A DNA stretch of 64,000 nucleotides from Lumbricus terrestris (Eukaryota; Annelida; Clitellata; Crassiclitellata; Lumbricidae), in NCBI GenBank assembly GCA_949752735.1, contig OX457046.1, positions 35,269,230 to 35,333,229 on the forward strand, in the 5' to 3' direction. Positions 29,606-39,572 of the stretch are shown in pieces (the stretch's first letter is position 1; every line of letters starts with the position of its first letter). The translations under genes and the position numbers were made by a program. The notes under the pieces are model-generated. The model did not search any database, had not been told where the DNA came from, and saw only the letters and a program-made list of their open reading frames with translations.

Positions 29606-31531
29606 CTAGTGCATTTCCACGAAGGTGTACAGCGGCTGCGGTATGATCCCCACATACGGAATCTTCTCCCGCTGGATGACGCGAGCCGCTAGGCACTTGA
29701 GAGTCGTATGCCCTGAGAAGTCGATTTTCAGCCAATCGTACGCGAGATGATGGGAAGCCTGCTGGCCGCTGCTATTCCTAGAATCGGTGTGAGCGCCCGC
29801 GGCAACGAGCAGGTTTGCCACGTTCCGAATCACGTCGGTGTTGTTTACATCTTCCTCGAGCAGATGGAGCGCGGTATTTCTGTTCTCATCCATGTCTTGA
29901 ACGTCTGCGCCGCATTCGAGTAGGATTTCGACGATGGGAACGCTCGGTAGAGGGGAGTAATACTCGTCGGTGACAAACGTCGTGCTCTTGATGACGGCGA
30001 GCAGGAGGAGCGTCCGCCCGCTGGACGACTTCAGCCCGAGTCGAATCAGACGGTGCACGAGCTTTTTAAGGAGGAACGACTGAGGGTCGTCTTTCGATAG
30101 TTTGTACAGTAAGTGAATCAGATGAAGGATGAGCTGCATCAGGCAGAGCAGTTTGTCCATCTCGAAATCCGAGAGCGTCCCCGCCCGAACGAGATTACGG
30201 ATTTCCTCGCATTCCTGTGCAACGACCTCGAGGACTTCGTAGACCTCGCTGAAGTGGAGACCCTTCTGCGCCGAGACGTTGAAATCGTTGTCGTGTATCT
30301 CCCAGAAGAGCTTGCACAGAGCCTGCAGCGTGAAGATGTACTCGTGCGACAGATGCTCGCCGACCGCGTGCCGCAGCTTAAACGCGTACTTCCAGAGCGC
30401 GATGCAGCGGTTGAATTCGTGCGAGTCGGCGTAGACGGCGCCGCGGTACATAAGGCCGAAAATCGTCTCCTTGTGGTTAGGTCCGAGAATGCTTTCCCGC
30501 AGAAGCAGCGCCTGCATGAATACTAGATCTTGATTGCGACCGATCGCTTCGAGTTCGGTTAATGATGTCGCCTCGATGGCGAAACTGTACGCAGAATTCG
30601 GCGGCAGAAGCTTGGCGCCAACCGCGTCGCTGCTACCGCAGTTGGCAGAGCGCAACTTAACCGCTTTCTTCCACATCGAAAGACCGTGAAACGTGTCCAA
30701 CTTCTCGTCGATAAAGTTTCCGCCCATCAGCTGGTAGGCCTCGATCTGTCGGTCAATACTGGGTTGTAGCGTCTTGAGCAGGAATTCGACGATATCGACG
30801 TAGCCCTTGAGGCTCCCGCACTGCAGGGCGTCATCCCCGTACTCGTTTCGCATGTACGGATTCGAACCCCGCTCCACCAACAGCTGCACCGTCTCAAACC
30901 GCCCCTCCTTGATCGCGTAGTGCAGCGCAAGATTGCCCGACGTGTCCGCAACATTCACGTCGACACCCCTATCGATAAGAAATCGACAGAGTTCGGCATT
31001 CTGTACGGAGTTGATGAGGCACGTGCCGCCATTCCGGTTCGGCTTCTCCAGGTCGCCGCCGTGATCCGCCAGAAACTTAACCACTTCGATGTTCGTCATG
31101 TAACACGACGACCGAACCGGCGTCGAACCCGTATCCGAAACGGCGTTTACGTCAGCGCCGAGTCGAACAAGCACCTTGACGGCGTCAAGTTTGTTCGCGA
31201 CTGCTGCACACCAAAGCGGAGTCACAACGTGTTCCGAGCGGTCCTCCTCCACGTGGTAGACTCCATGCTCTTCCAGGTCCGCGTGGCACTCCGTCGCAAG
31301 GAACTTGATAAACTCCGAACTTCCCATCTTCACGGCCGTGAAGAGCGCGGGGTTCGCTTCCACCTCGGCATGCTTCCGCGTCAGTTCCTTCCGGAGATCG
31401 AGCGAGAGATTCTCGACGAGCGTACGAGCTTCCTGGAGTTGATTCACAAGTATGCACTGAATGAGGTCTGCCGCTAGATTGTTGATTTTATCTTCGGTCA
31501 GTTCAGACAGTCCGGTTGTTTTGACCTCCAT
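29606..31531 (-). CDS. fem1: FEM1 family protein (ankyrin/VHL-box CUL2 substrate receptor), intronless
   Basis: FEM1 proteins recruit C-degron substrates to the CUL2-Elongin B/C ubiquitin ligase. 641 residues in one exon. N-terminal ankyrin repeats cover about 50-270 (TPLWCAA, GADVNAVSDTGSTPVRSSC, GVDVNVADTSGNLALHYA). A TPR-like middle contains MQALLLRESILGPNHKET and YRGAVYADSHEFNRCIALWK, both diagnostic of FEM1A/FEM1C. C-terminal ankyrins follow (ILLECGADVQDMDENRNTAL), then a VHL-box TLKCLAARVIQREKIPY and the family ending ETFVSLH-like YTFVEMH. Length fits the family (617-669 in human). The first 90 residues are divergent: the usual FDG motif before TPLW is replaced by EED. One exon may mean a retrocopy or the ancestral FEM1A-like state. 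GC-rich, so many overlapping frames are shadows. Confidence 0.95.
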   Translation of the reverse strand: MEVKTTGLSELTEDKINNLAADLIQCILVNQLQEARTLVENLSLDLRKELTRKHAEVEANPALFTAVKMGSSEFIKFLATECHADLEEHGVYHVEEDRSEHVVTPLWCAAVANKLDAVKVLVRLGADVNAVSDTGSTPVRSSCYMTNIEVVKFLADHGGDLEKPNRNGGTCLINSVQNAELCRFLIDRGVDVNVADTSGNLALHYAIKEGRFETVQLLVERGSNPYMRNEYGDDALQCGSLKGYVDIVEFLLKTLQPSIDRQIEAYQLMGGNFIDEKLDTFHGLSMWKKAVKLRSANCGSSDAVGAKLLPPNSAYSFAIEATSLTELEAIGRNQDLVFMQALLLRESILGPNHKETIFGLMYRGAVYADSHEFNRCIALWKYAFKLRHAVGEHLSHEYIFTLQALCKLFWEIHDNDFNVSAQKGLHFSEVYEVLEVVAQECEEIRNLVRAGTLSDFEMDKLLCLMQLILHLIHLLYKLSKDDPQSFLLKKLVHRLIRLGLKSSSGRTLLLLAVIKSTTFVTDEYYSPLPSVPIVEILLECGADVQDMDENRNTALHLLEEDVNNTDVIRNVANLLVAAGAHTDSRNSSGQQASHHLAYDWLKIDFSGHTTLKCLAARVIQREKIPYVGIIPQPLYTFVEMH

Positions 31532-31599
31532 CTTGAGTGTTCGTCAGATCTACAATTGATCAGTAACTGTTGTAACGCTGCTTGTTACACACCAGCTGA

Positions 31600-31835
31600 T
31601 AAACACAAAAATTATATTTATTATGCATGGATAAACATAGAATTGTTAATATTTTTAGGTTTAGACAAACCTTTTGAATTATTGTTACTAGGTGCCGACT
31701 ACCAGAATCATTATTATTAGGCGTAGATTAAAATAGAATAATTATTATTAGAAGTAGATTAACACTGAATAATTATTAGTAAATGTAGATAAACATAGAA
31801 TTATTATTATTAGGTGTAGATAAACGCGCAGTGCT
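31600..31835. repeat. Degenerate AT-rich minisatellite upstream of FEM1
   Basis: Five or six imperfect copies of a 30-36-bp unit, near ATTATTATTAGGTGTAGATAAACATAGA. Confidence 0.7.
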
Positions 31836-32734
31836 CATTATTCTAGATGTTTTCAAAATCTGGGCCCTTTTTCATGCGAGTCTGAGCAAATTGGTCTACT
31901 TGACCTCCATATGATGGGTCATGTACTTAACTTTTTTAAAGTTTATTAGAAATGTCAATTTCACAACAGGAGATGTGTAGTTCCATGTGCAAGAGTGAAA
32001 TGTAGTTGGCCCACTCATTACTGCTGTAGCGTTAACTCAACCTTGAACTTTTAAAGCCATCAACGGTCGAATCCCAAGATATTTTTACACGTTAAACGTA
32101 TTCACTGCACAGCACGAAATGATAGAGTAACGGTTTACCAGATAAAGAGACTACTTGGTAACTAATGTCGAAAAGTAATCAGTCCTACGCAAAGCTAAAA
32201 ATTAATTGCGCAGATGGTACGAGAAAGACACTGGCGCACATTGACACGAAATTAGCAAGGGTCGATTTCAGTACCAGACCGAAATTTAGACAGAACGAAT
32301 AATGTCTATTGTCAGAGGTGTTTTTTGTTTATCGTGCCATGGAAAATAAAAGTGAACGATGGAAAATTTTGCTTGAATATTGACTTCAAAGAAACGACTC
32401 TGGGAGAAAGTAGGCTAATTATAACCAATATTTTTCTAGAACTTTTGCACAGTAAGTGATAATACAGCGCTTCGAATTTTGAACCATTTAGCCGAAAATC
32501 TAGAGTACTTTTGTTTAACAATTTTATAGTAATTAAGCAATTAGTTAGAAAAACGCAATCACCTACCGACATACCAAAGCCCACATATCATTAAAACTTT
32601 AGCCGCACCACATTGAGACAGAAAAAGAACTAGATGACGTGCTTCTCTAAACGTGAAGGACGACAAGCAAGAGTAGGCCGAAAAACAACCCCGCCTACTG
32701 CAAATACACTTCGCCTAACTTAAGCTTATCAGAC
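31836..32734. other. Intergenic stretch upstream of FEM1, nothing recognised
   Basis: About 900 bases of AT-rich sequence with no supported frame, repeat or RNA gene. Confidence 0.4.
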
Positions 32735-33020
32735 ATTTGCAATTGTATTGTATTTAATCATTTATGAAGCGCCTCTAGTAGGGTGAACCGTTCAGAGGCG
32801 CTCCCAGTGCGCAAGGCCCAGCGAGAAGAAGCTGGTTTTGAGAAGATAGGCGGGCAGAATTGTAGTACGAACACTGTCGAACAGAAGAAGACGTATTCTA
32901 AAAGAGGGACCAATTGAGGTAAATGCTCGAGACTCAGCCATGGGAGTTCTAGAGCGATAGAAACCAAGAGGCCAAATCTGTTGGATGAAATTAACGCACA
33001 TTGGCGCAATTCAAATAAGA
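32735..33020 (-). mobile_element. 5'-truncated LINE 3' end, third tail family
   Basis: Inverted relative of 17640-17890: shares GGTTCACCCTA-TAGAGGCGCTTCATAAATGATTAAATAC on the minus strand and an upstream GGTCCCTCTTTTAGAATACG block. Confidence 0.68.
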
Positions 33021-33199
33021 CTCTCTAACAATAAATTCCTCACAACCTATGGGTTAACGTGTGGATATGCCAAATCTATTCGACTTACGTGTGCATCCTG
33101 TAGAAAATATCGGCACACATCTCGAGAAAAAATTTAACAGGGTCTTAGTAATAACTCCAAGCTGCAATTAATTTTAGGTCGCAGGCTAATCGTAAGCTC

Positions 33200-34030
33200 G
33201 ATATTAATTTTCTACAGCCTTCAAAAGCTGACAGGGCCGTTTTAAGGAATTTTGGGGCCCTAGTCACAAACGCTAGGTCTAATTCGAAGCGTAACTATGA
33301 GTCTCATCTAGGTCCCCTCTTCTGAGGGAATTCAAGCTTGGTTTCTGCACGACGGATATCGAGTATTTTCCGGTCGATCATTGAGACGCGTAGCGCCGAG
33401 TGGGGAGGAGCAAGGGAGGGACAGTATCCCTCCACACCAGAAAATTTTAAATTTTTACATTGCAATGGCAGAATTTTAAGCTGCTATGTTATCAAAATTC
33501 CTCAACTATTGCGGTGCTGACCTGAATAGTCTAAGACTTCAATAAATATTCTTACAACTAGGCCTATAATAATTTCTTTATCAGTTTCCACAATGTAGCC
33601 TAATGGTAGCAATATTATTTTTTGTAAGCTGCGATCTTAACAAAATTACTAGGCCTATATATTATTTCAGTGCAGATACAAAAGAGTGGTTGAAAATTCT
33701 GACTAGTATAATGTTATTATTACCATAATAATTTCTTTGCGTATCAAGTTCTACAACTCTGCTGCTTCTGGACCATTAGGCCTACGTACCATTGCAGTAT
33801 AATATGTTTGGGTCGCCGCGGGGCACCTCTGTTGCGCGGGGCCCTAGGCATATGTGCCTAGGCGTTAAAACGGCTCTGAAAGCTGACTAGCGGGAACCGG
33901 ATTATTCACGGGCGCTTTGTCGATACAATGATATATTTGGTTCCCGGTAGGCCTACCAGGTCAAGATCGAAAGGGTTCAGCAGGCAGACAGACAGTCAGG
34001 AAGGCAGGCAGACATGCAGACAGACAGGAA
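33200..34030 (-). mobile_element. LINE 3' end (fourth tail family) split by a hAT MITE
   Basis: Two halves flank the MITE at 33232-33878: TTTTCTACAGCCTTCAAAAGCTGA on the left and CTAGCGGGAACCGG-TTATTCACGGGCGC on the right. The unsplit relative at 37790-37880 reads straight through (TTCTACAGCGCCCACAAAAGCC, AAGTCGCGGGAACCAGC). Confidence 0.75.
33232..33878 (+). mobile_element. hAT-like MITE with perfect 8-bp target duplication AAAGCTGA
   Basis: 647 bp. Ends CAGGGCCGTTTTAA and the complement of CAGAGCCGTTTTAA. Flanked by AAAGCTGA at 33224-33231 and 33879-33886. Next to the ends lie GGGGCCCTA blocks. No coding frame. Insertion is confirmed by the unoccupied LINE relative at 37790. Confidence 0.9.
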
Positions 34031-34464
34031 GGTACAGTGGATGGTGTTTACTGTTTAGAGTAACTGTTCAAATGACCCGGATGATAGAGAGATACAGACT
34101 TGGATGCTAAACAAAAAACTTCGATACCGGTATCGAGACAGTTAGGCCTAGTTCCAAGACCGATACAATATAGGCTCCCCAAAATTAAGAGACACTAGGT
34201 CCGAGGCAGTTCGAGACAGTAGGCCTACGAGAATCAAGACGGAGGTAGGCTTTCGACCGGTATTTATTCCAAAGGACATAATTATATGAACCAACAATGA
34301 AAGAAACGCATGATCTCTAGGCTATATTTTGCCAGTTTCCAACTGCAGCAGGCCTATAGGTCTGTAGTAGATATCTTGTAGGGGCGCTATATAACTTTAT
34401 GTGATTGATGCTATAGTATAATTAGCTTAATTAGGGCAATATGCGGCCTATTAGCTTTCTATTT

Positions 34465-34625
34465 ACCCAGAGTGAGAATCGCCGGGGGTTTGGGGTTTCA
34501 ACCCCACAGTCTTTTTTGGAGCCCCATAGTAAAGTCTGTTTTCACACCCCAATTCCAAGTGGATAATGGACCAACCCCCAGTTATTTTTCCCACAATTCT
34601 TACAATATATTTGCAACACCGGCAC
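34465..34625 (+). repeat. Interspersed repeat R1, copy 1
   Basis: Shares GGTTTGGGGTTT, TAGTAAAGTCTG, TTCACACCCCA-TTCCAAGTGG and CCCAGTTATTTT..CACAATTCT with 43875-44030. A more diverged inverted relative lies at about 40450-40570. Confidence 0.7.
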
Positions 34626-34721
34626 ACGACAGGCGTCGACATCATAGCGCAATAAGCTCAGAACTATATATTTAAGGACAGTTTGCGAGAGAACTGCAGA
34701 CTTTTGTTCTATACCGTACCG

Positions 34722-35160
34722 CAGGGCTGTAATCAAGGGTATACGCGGGTATACGGCGTATACTCACCTCCGGGAAAAAACGGCATCGTATACTCACCGC
34801 GAAAAACCAGGGTATACGCGGGTATACAGCGTATACTCACCTCACAAAGGGTGTGTGGTATACGCGAGAGAAAGGCAAAGGCTATTCAGGTGTATTTTTG
34901 AACAAAACCCAGAGCGAATGACTAAAAAAAAAAAAAAAAGGTCGTCAGAAATTTTGGCGGCGAAAATGGAAAATTTTCCTGAAATTTCGGCTGACGACTA
35001 AAAAAAAAAAAAAAAAAAAAAAAAAAGGTCATCAGATTTTTCGGACGGGAAAATGGGGAAATTTTTGCCGGATGAAAGCCGCCAGAAATTTTTTCCCGAA
35101 AAAGTCGGTTTTTCTCCTGGTCAGCGTATACTCACCTCAAAATTTACCAGTACAGCCCTG
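34722..35160 (+). mobile_element. hAT-like MITE with perfect 8-bp target duplication CCGTACCG
   Basis: 439 bp. Perfect 10-bp inverted ends CAGGGCTGTA. Perfect duplication CCGTACCG at 34714-34721 and 35161-35168. Near the left end, GGGTATACGCGGGTATACGGC and GTATACTCACC are repeated two to three times. The middle has the AAAAAGGTCGTCAG/GTCATCAG blocks seen in other MITEs here. Confidence 0.92.
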
Positions 35161-35167
35161 CCGTACC

Positions 35168-35420
35168 GGTATATAATTCATTCATTCATTCATTCATTCA
35201 TTCATTCATTCATTCATTCATTCATTCATTCATTTCAGACATTTATATAGCGCTTCCTCAAGAGAATCTACTCAGAAGCGCTCCCGACCCAGCCACGGCT
35301 AAAGAGAACAGTCTTAAGAGCAAAGTAGAACGTAGTCTCAAAGGCTCTGGGCATTAGACGTTACTCCACAGGAAGCCCATTCCAGGTTGTATACGTTATA
35401 TCTTCGGGATCGTTTCCGAA
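35168..35420 (-). mobile_element. 5'-truncated LINE 3' end with (TGAA)n tail
   Basis: On the plus strand (ATTC)n, about 16 units, followed by TTTATATAGCGCTTCCTCAAG and CAGAAGCGCTCCCGACCC, the complement of the shared tail. Then GAAGCCCATTCCAGGTTGT. Confidence 0.78.
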
Positions 35421-35764
35421 ACGTCGAGACAGTTGCTCCGAGACCGAGACATGAAAAACTCTGTCTCGAGACCATGCAACTCCGTCCTCGTTTTCATGAA
35501 TTCGAATTTCAATAAAATGATAACAGGAATTTAATTTCAACGGTTCTGTATAAACGAAATTCTATTTTATCATAAGCCCTCCGTTTAAATTTATGCCAAC
35601 TCTCTCAACTTTCTTTCTTGCTGTCATATATTGCATACTGTGTGTTGGGGTAGGGCCACCGTAGGGGGCGGGCCGTTTGTCATTCATGAGTTTGGATTTA
35701 CAATTAAAACGAATGATTTTATACATAGGCGATATAGGCTACATATGCGTAGGTCTATATATAA

Positions 35765-36062
35765 TTCATTCATTCATTCATTCGAGTATTTATATAGCGC
35801 CTCTTCAAGGAAACTACTCAGAGGCGCTCCCGACTCCAGTACGGACAAACAGAACAGTTTTTAAGTGCTTATAGAATGTGTCAGAGAGTGATCTATGGAA
35901 CAGGCGCAGCTCAGGTGGGAGGGCATTCCATACCACTGGGCCAACCACAGAAAAAGCACGACTCTGCATGATGGAGGTACGAGCAAATGGGACAAAGAGT
36001 ACTTCCCTAACAGCCGAGCGTAAGGACCGACCAGTCCGAGCACTTAACACAGGCCGACAAAG
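35765..36062 (-). mobile_element. 5'-truncated LINE 3' end with best preserved C-terminal frame
   Basis: Minus-strand frame includes LFVPFARTSIMQSRAFSVVG then PVVWNALPPELRL and HLKTVLF: the typical C-terminal phrase of LINE reverse-transcriptase proteins. The 3' end GGGAGCGCCTCTGAGTAG-TTCCTTGAAGAGGCGC is followed by ATATAAAT and (GAAT)n. Confidence 0.82.
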
Positions 36063-36119
36063 ATCGAGTAATGTATATTATATACATATATAATATATGT
36101 ATATATATAATATATATGT

Positions 36120-36348
36120 CTGTGGGGCGCAGTGGTGTAGTGGGTATATGTTCGTCGCCTTGCAGCTGAAGGATTGCAGGTTCGAATCCACCTCAAGTCG
36201 TCGCGTAGGGACCTTGGGCAAGTGCTTCGCTCGCTATTGCTCAGCGCTTCGGCGTGAAACTCCGATGCAGTGTCCGCTCTGTAGTCGGGAGAGCCTCTGA
36301 GTAGTGAGCTTGAAGGAGCGCTATAGCAAGTGCACATACAAATAATAT
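36120..36348 (+). repeat. SINE-A, near full length
   Basis: GGGGCGCAGTGGTGTAGTGG, GGTTCGAATCC, GGACCTTGGGCAAGTGCTTC, CGGCGTGAAACTCC, then the tail TAGTCGGGAGAGCCTCTGAG..CTTGAAGGAGCGCTATAGCAAG. Flanked by (TA)n/(TG)n tracts. Confidence 0.88.
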
Positions 36349-36689
36349 ATATATATATGTGTGTGTGTGTGAATATATATTGTGTTGTGGCTACGACTAT
36401 GATTATAATGAAGCCAATTGGAATTGAGTAATTGACGCATGCTAAGATCTGCCAAGATTCCAAGAGTGATTCGTGTGGAATTTGGCCAGATTGGCAGAGC
36501 CTAAGTCTAATCTCTGCATCAGTGACAGTGACTGATATCTTTTCTCTCGAGCTCATTAGTATGACGTTAATTATGTAGGCATATCGACAACGCAGCCAGA
36601 TCCTCTGCAGATTTGACAGCAAAAAAGCTTTCTGCAGGCGGGATACTTTTTGCGCTGGCCTTCCATGCAGTGTTTAATCCAGTAGTCTT

Positions 36690-37030
36690 TGTCAATGCCG
36701 TAATATCCAGAATTTGATTTCGGGAGGTGTTTCTTCAGTTACCCGTCCGAAAAACTGCTGAACTTTTTTTAGTCCTTCGGCCGAAATCTTCAGAAAATGT
36801 TACCAATTTCCCTTCCTAAAAAAACTGATAGCTTTTTTAAGTCATCCGGCCGAAATCTTCACAAAATGCCGCCAATTAATTTTTTACATCTTCCATTTCG
36901 GGGTTGTTTTCATTTTATTTCATGGTTTTTATATCATGTGCTCGTAAATGCATCATATCATTTTTTCTATTTTTCATTTCGGGGGTGTTCAAACACCCAA
37001 AACACCCCTAGGTACGGCCTTGGTCTTTGT
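36690..37030 (-). mobile_element. CCAAGGCCGTAC-type MITE, one end clear
   Basis: The right edge complements CCAAGGCCGTACCTAGGGGTG. The interior has the CTTTTTTAGTCATCCGGCCGAAATCTTC block twice. A relative begins at 45490 (CCAAGGCCGTAGCTGGGGGG). Far end and target duplication not found. Confidence 0.45.
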
Positions 37031-37555
37031 GGGGGGGGGGGGGAATTGAAGTCCCCCAAGGAATAGCATTCTTTCCAGAAAAATCTTGATGTGTTGTTCA
37101 CATGTAGTTATATACAATCTCCCTGATAAACGCTACATGTAACATTTGCCACCCCCTTCAATGTATAGGTACGTTGTACTAAAAAAAGGTCGCCTGAATA
37201 ATTGTCCGGTCAAATGGTGTCGTGGGTGTCCGGGCTTAACGGTTGCCGTCCGCCCAAAGCGATCGTTTTTTCCACCCTCCCCACTTCCAGAAATCTAGCC
37301 GACTCCCCGCCCATAGCAGAGGGACTATCGATTAAACACTGCATCTCATCCAACAGCGCATTCGGTGTTAGATCCTGATGTCCATTCTTATAGTTGTCTC
37401 GTGGTTTCTGCTCCATCTTTGCATCTTCTCCACCCAACTTTGGCACATCGGTCTCCTAGGTCGTGACACTAAAAAAGCAATTTATGGGCCCGTGATGCTC
37501 TGCACAGAAGTCCGAAATTTCTCTCGGCAGCCCAGAGTAGCCTAGCTATGTCTTA

Positions 37556-37760
37556 TGGGGCGCGGTGGTATAGTGGGTATGTTCATTGCCTTGCAGCCGA
37601 AGGGTTGCTGGTTCGAATCCACCTCAAGCCGCCTTGCAGGGACCTTGGGCAAGTCCTTCACTCGCAATTGCTCAGCGCTTCGGCGTGAACTCAGACGCAG
37701 TGTCCGCGCTGATGAGAGAGCTTGAAGGGGCGCTGTATCAAGTGCACATACATGCATATT
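37556..37760 (+). repeat. SINE-A, near full length
   Basis: GGGGCGCGGTGGTATAGTGG, GGTTCGAATCCACCTCAAG, full body; tail shortened (AGAGAGCTTGAAGGGGCGCTGTATCAAGTGC). Confidence 0.85.
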
Positions 37761-37762
37761 AT

Positions 37763-38180
37763 GTAATCGTAATCGTAATCGTAATCTCGAAACTTCTACA
37801 GCGCCCACAAAAGCCAAGTCGCGGGAACCAGCTTATTCACAGGCGCTCAATCAAAACAAAATCGATAGGCAGCGGGTCAAGTCCGGAGAGTCAGGCAGGC
37901 AGATAGATGGACGGCTAAGGTGGGTGATGTTTAGAGTTGAAGTGGCGGGGGATGTAAGGAGAAGAAGAATCAGGATAGGATTTTTGAAAGAGCAATGTTT
38001 TCAGTTTTGAGTGAAAGACCTGTGGGGAGATAGCGAGAGGTGGAGTTTTGGTGAGTTCGTATGATGGGTCGGAAGTTTGCCGAAGTGCTGGCGGAAGTTT
38101 GTTCCAGAGAGGTGGAACGGCAATGGCTATGGAGCGGTTTGCGAATTTCAGTGATGAAGTGATGTATAGGCTGCATGGTG
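37763..38180 (-). mobile_element. 5'-truncated LINE 3' end, fourth tail family
   Basis: On the plus strand (CGTAAT)n, then CTTCTACAGCGCCCACAAAAGCC and a long body. The minus frame includes HSHCRSTSLEQTSASTSANF and SLKTENIALSK, resembling a frameshifted LINE C-terminus (nearby frames give the PLWNKLP-type phrase). This copy lacks the MITE found in its relative at 33200. Confidence 0.72.
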
Positions 38181-38925
38181 TTACGTAATAACAGAAGTCG
38201 TGTTACGTAATAACAGAAGTCGTGGTATTGTAAATTGTATTATGACACATCGGCGTGACATCGCCAATAATTACACTGTATAATCGAAATCGCCGATAGG
38301 CCAATAAATAATTATGTATAGTTAGGATCGACAGCCTGCTGCAGCCTCTCCAGCGAGTTTTACGGGCGATGTCGTACTATTCGGGCGTCACACTACAATC
38401 GGGGCAGAAGCGGAGATCGTGCGCTTCTATATTCATTCGGAACTATACGGTAGCATCAAGCGAAACAGTTTGACACGACAACTTCCCTGAATACAAATCG
38501 CAGAAAGGACAAGAAAAGATATAATGCACGGTTCTCATGGCAAGGCAAACATTGTAACTCCCCGGCCAGCATTTTCACGGGGTATAGATGGGGCTCACTA
38601 GGGCTCCATACGAGCCCATGCAAAAGGGGAACTATCGAACCCTCTATAGGCTCCGTGCATATTTCCTTATTGGAATAGGATATATGGCTCTTAAATTGAC
38701 TCCACGTGGGCCTGCTGGCAGGGTGAGAAGGATGGTGGGGGGGGGGGGGGGAATGACGTGATGGAAGTTTCCCGTCTGGTTCAGTTTTTGGGGTCAACAT
38801 GGAGACAAAATAAAACGATGGATTGAGAGGCCAATACGAAAGACCTTAGAGTCCATTAATTTACGATTACGAATATCCGTCCGTTCTGTTGTAACTTTAA
38901 AAATGCCAACAGCCTGCAGGCAAGC
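38181..38925. other. Intergenic stretch downstream of the calcium-binding gene
   Basis: A 24-bp direct repeat GTTACGTAATAACAGAAGTCGTG at about 38181-38223 and a G-run at 38737. No gene recognised. Confidence 0.45.
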
Positions 38926-38929
38926 AAGC

Positions 38930-39003
38930 ACACACACACACAAACACACACACACACACGCACACACTCACACACACACTCACAAACACACACACACACA
39001 CGA
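38930..39003. repeat. (CA)n microsatellite
   Basis: Interrupted CA dinucleotide run about 110 bases downstream of the calcium-binding gene stop. Confidence 0.9.
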
Positions 39004-39113
39004 GCGCGCATGAGTTCCACAGCGAATTGAATGGTCATCACATCTCAACGAACTCTAAGGTCTTTGCCATGGCAGTATAATGGATGGATGAAAGGTCCAA
39101 GGGATGAGGCTAA

Positions 39114-39479
39114 CTAAACAAGTGGACCCCAGAACAACCGACTCGAACTCTTCTCGTCTTCACCGGTGAAGAAGTCGACAACGGCCGTAAGGAACTCGTC
39201 GAGACTGATCACTCCATCGCTGTTCGAGTCGATGGCCTCGAAGGAAGCCTTGGCGTGGGCAGCATCGATCCCGTGGAAGCGGAACATGATGGTGAACTCG
39301 TCCAGCTGGATGGAGCCGTCCTTGTTGATGTCAACGACGTGGAATTCCACGGTCATCAACTCCTTGAGGCTCTCGAGGAACTTCGGGTCCGAGCGGCGCT
39401 TCAGGAAGGAGGCGATGAGCTGGTCCTGCGTCAGGGATTTTCCGTCGGTAGCCCATCCTTTGAAGAAGTCATTCCACAC
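39114..39479 (-). CDS. Calcium-binding protein exon 2
   Basis: 366 nt including the stop. Acceptor CCAACAG; starts VWNDFFKGWATDGKSLTQDQ. Contains degenerate EF2 and canonical EF3 and EF4. Confidence 0.92.
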   Translation of the reverse strand: MWNDFFKGWATDGKSLTQDQLIASFLKRRSDPKFLESLKELMTVEFHVVDINKDGSIQLDEFTIMFRFHGIDAAHAKASFEAIDSNSDGVISLDEFLTAVVDFFTGEDEKSSSRLFWGPLV

Positions 39480-39539
39480 CTGTTGGATGGTTGGCTGTTA
39501 GTGCTGTGAAGTGATTAGGTCATTAGGAGTTGTGTTTGA

Positions 39540-39572
<33 letters not shown>

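Noticed and set aside
30113..31477. Plus-strand frames over FEM1 (137 and 185 codons)
   Set aside because: Shadows of the FEM1 coding sequence; no family similarity.
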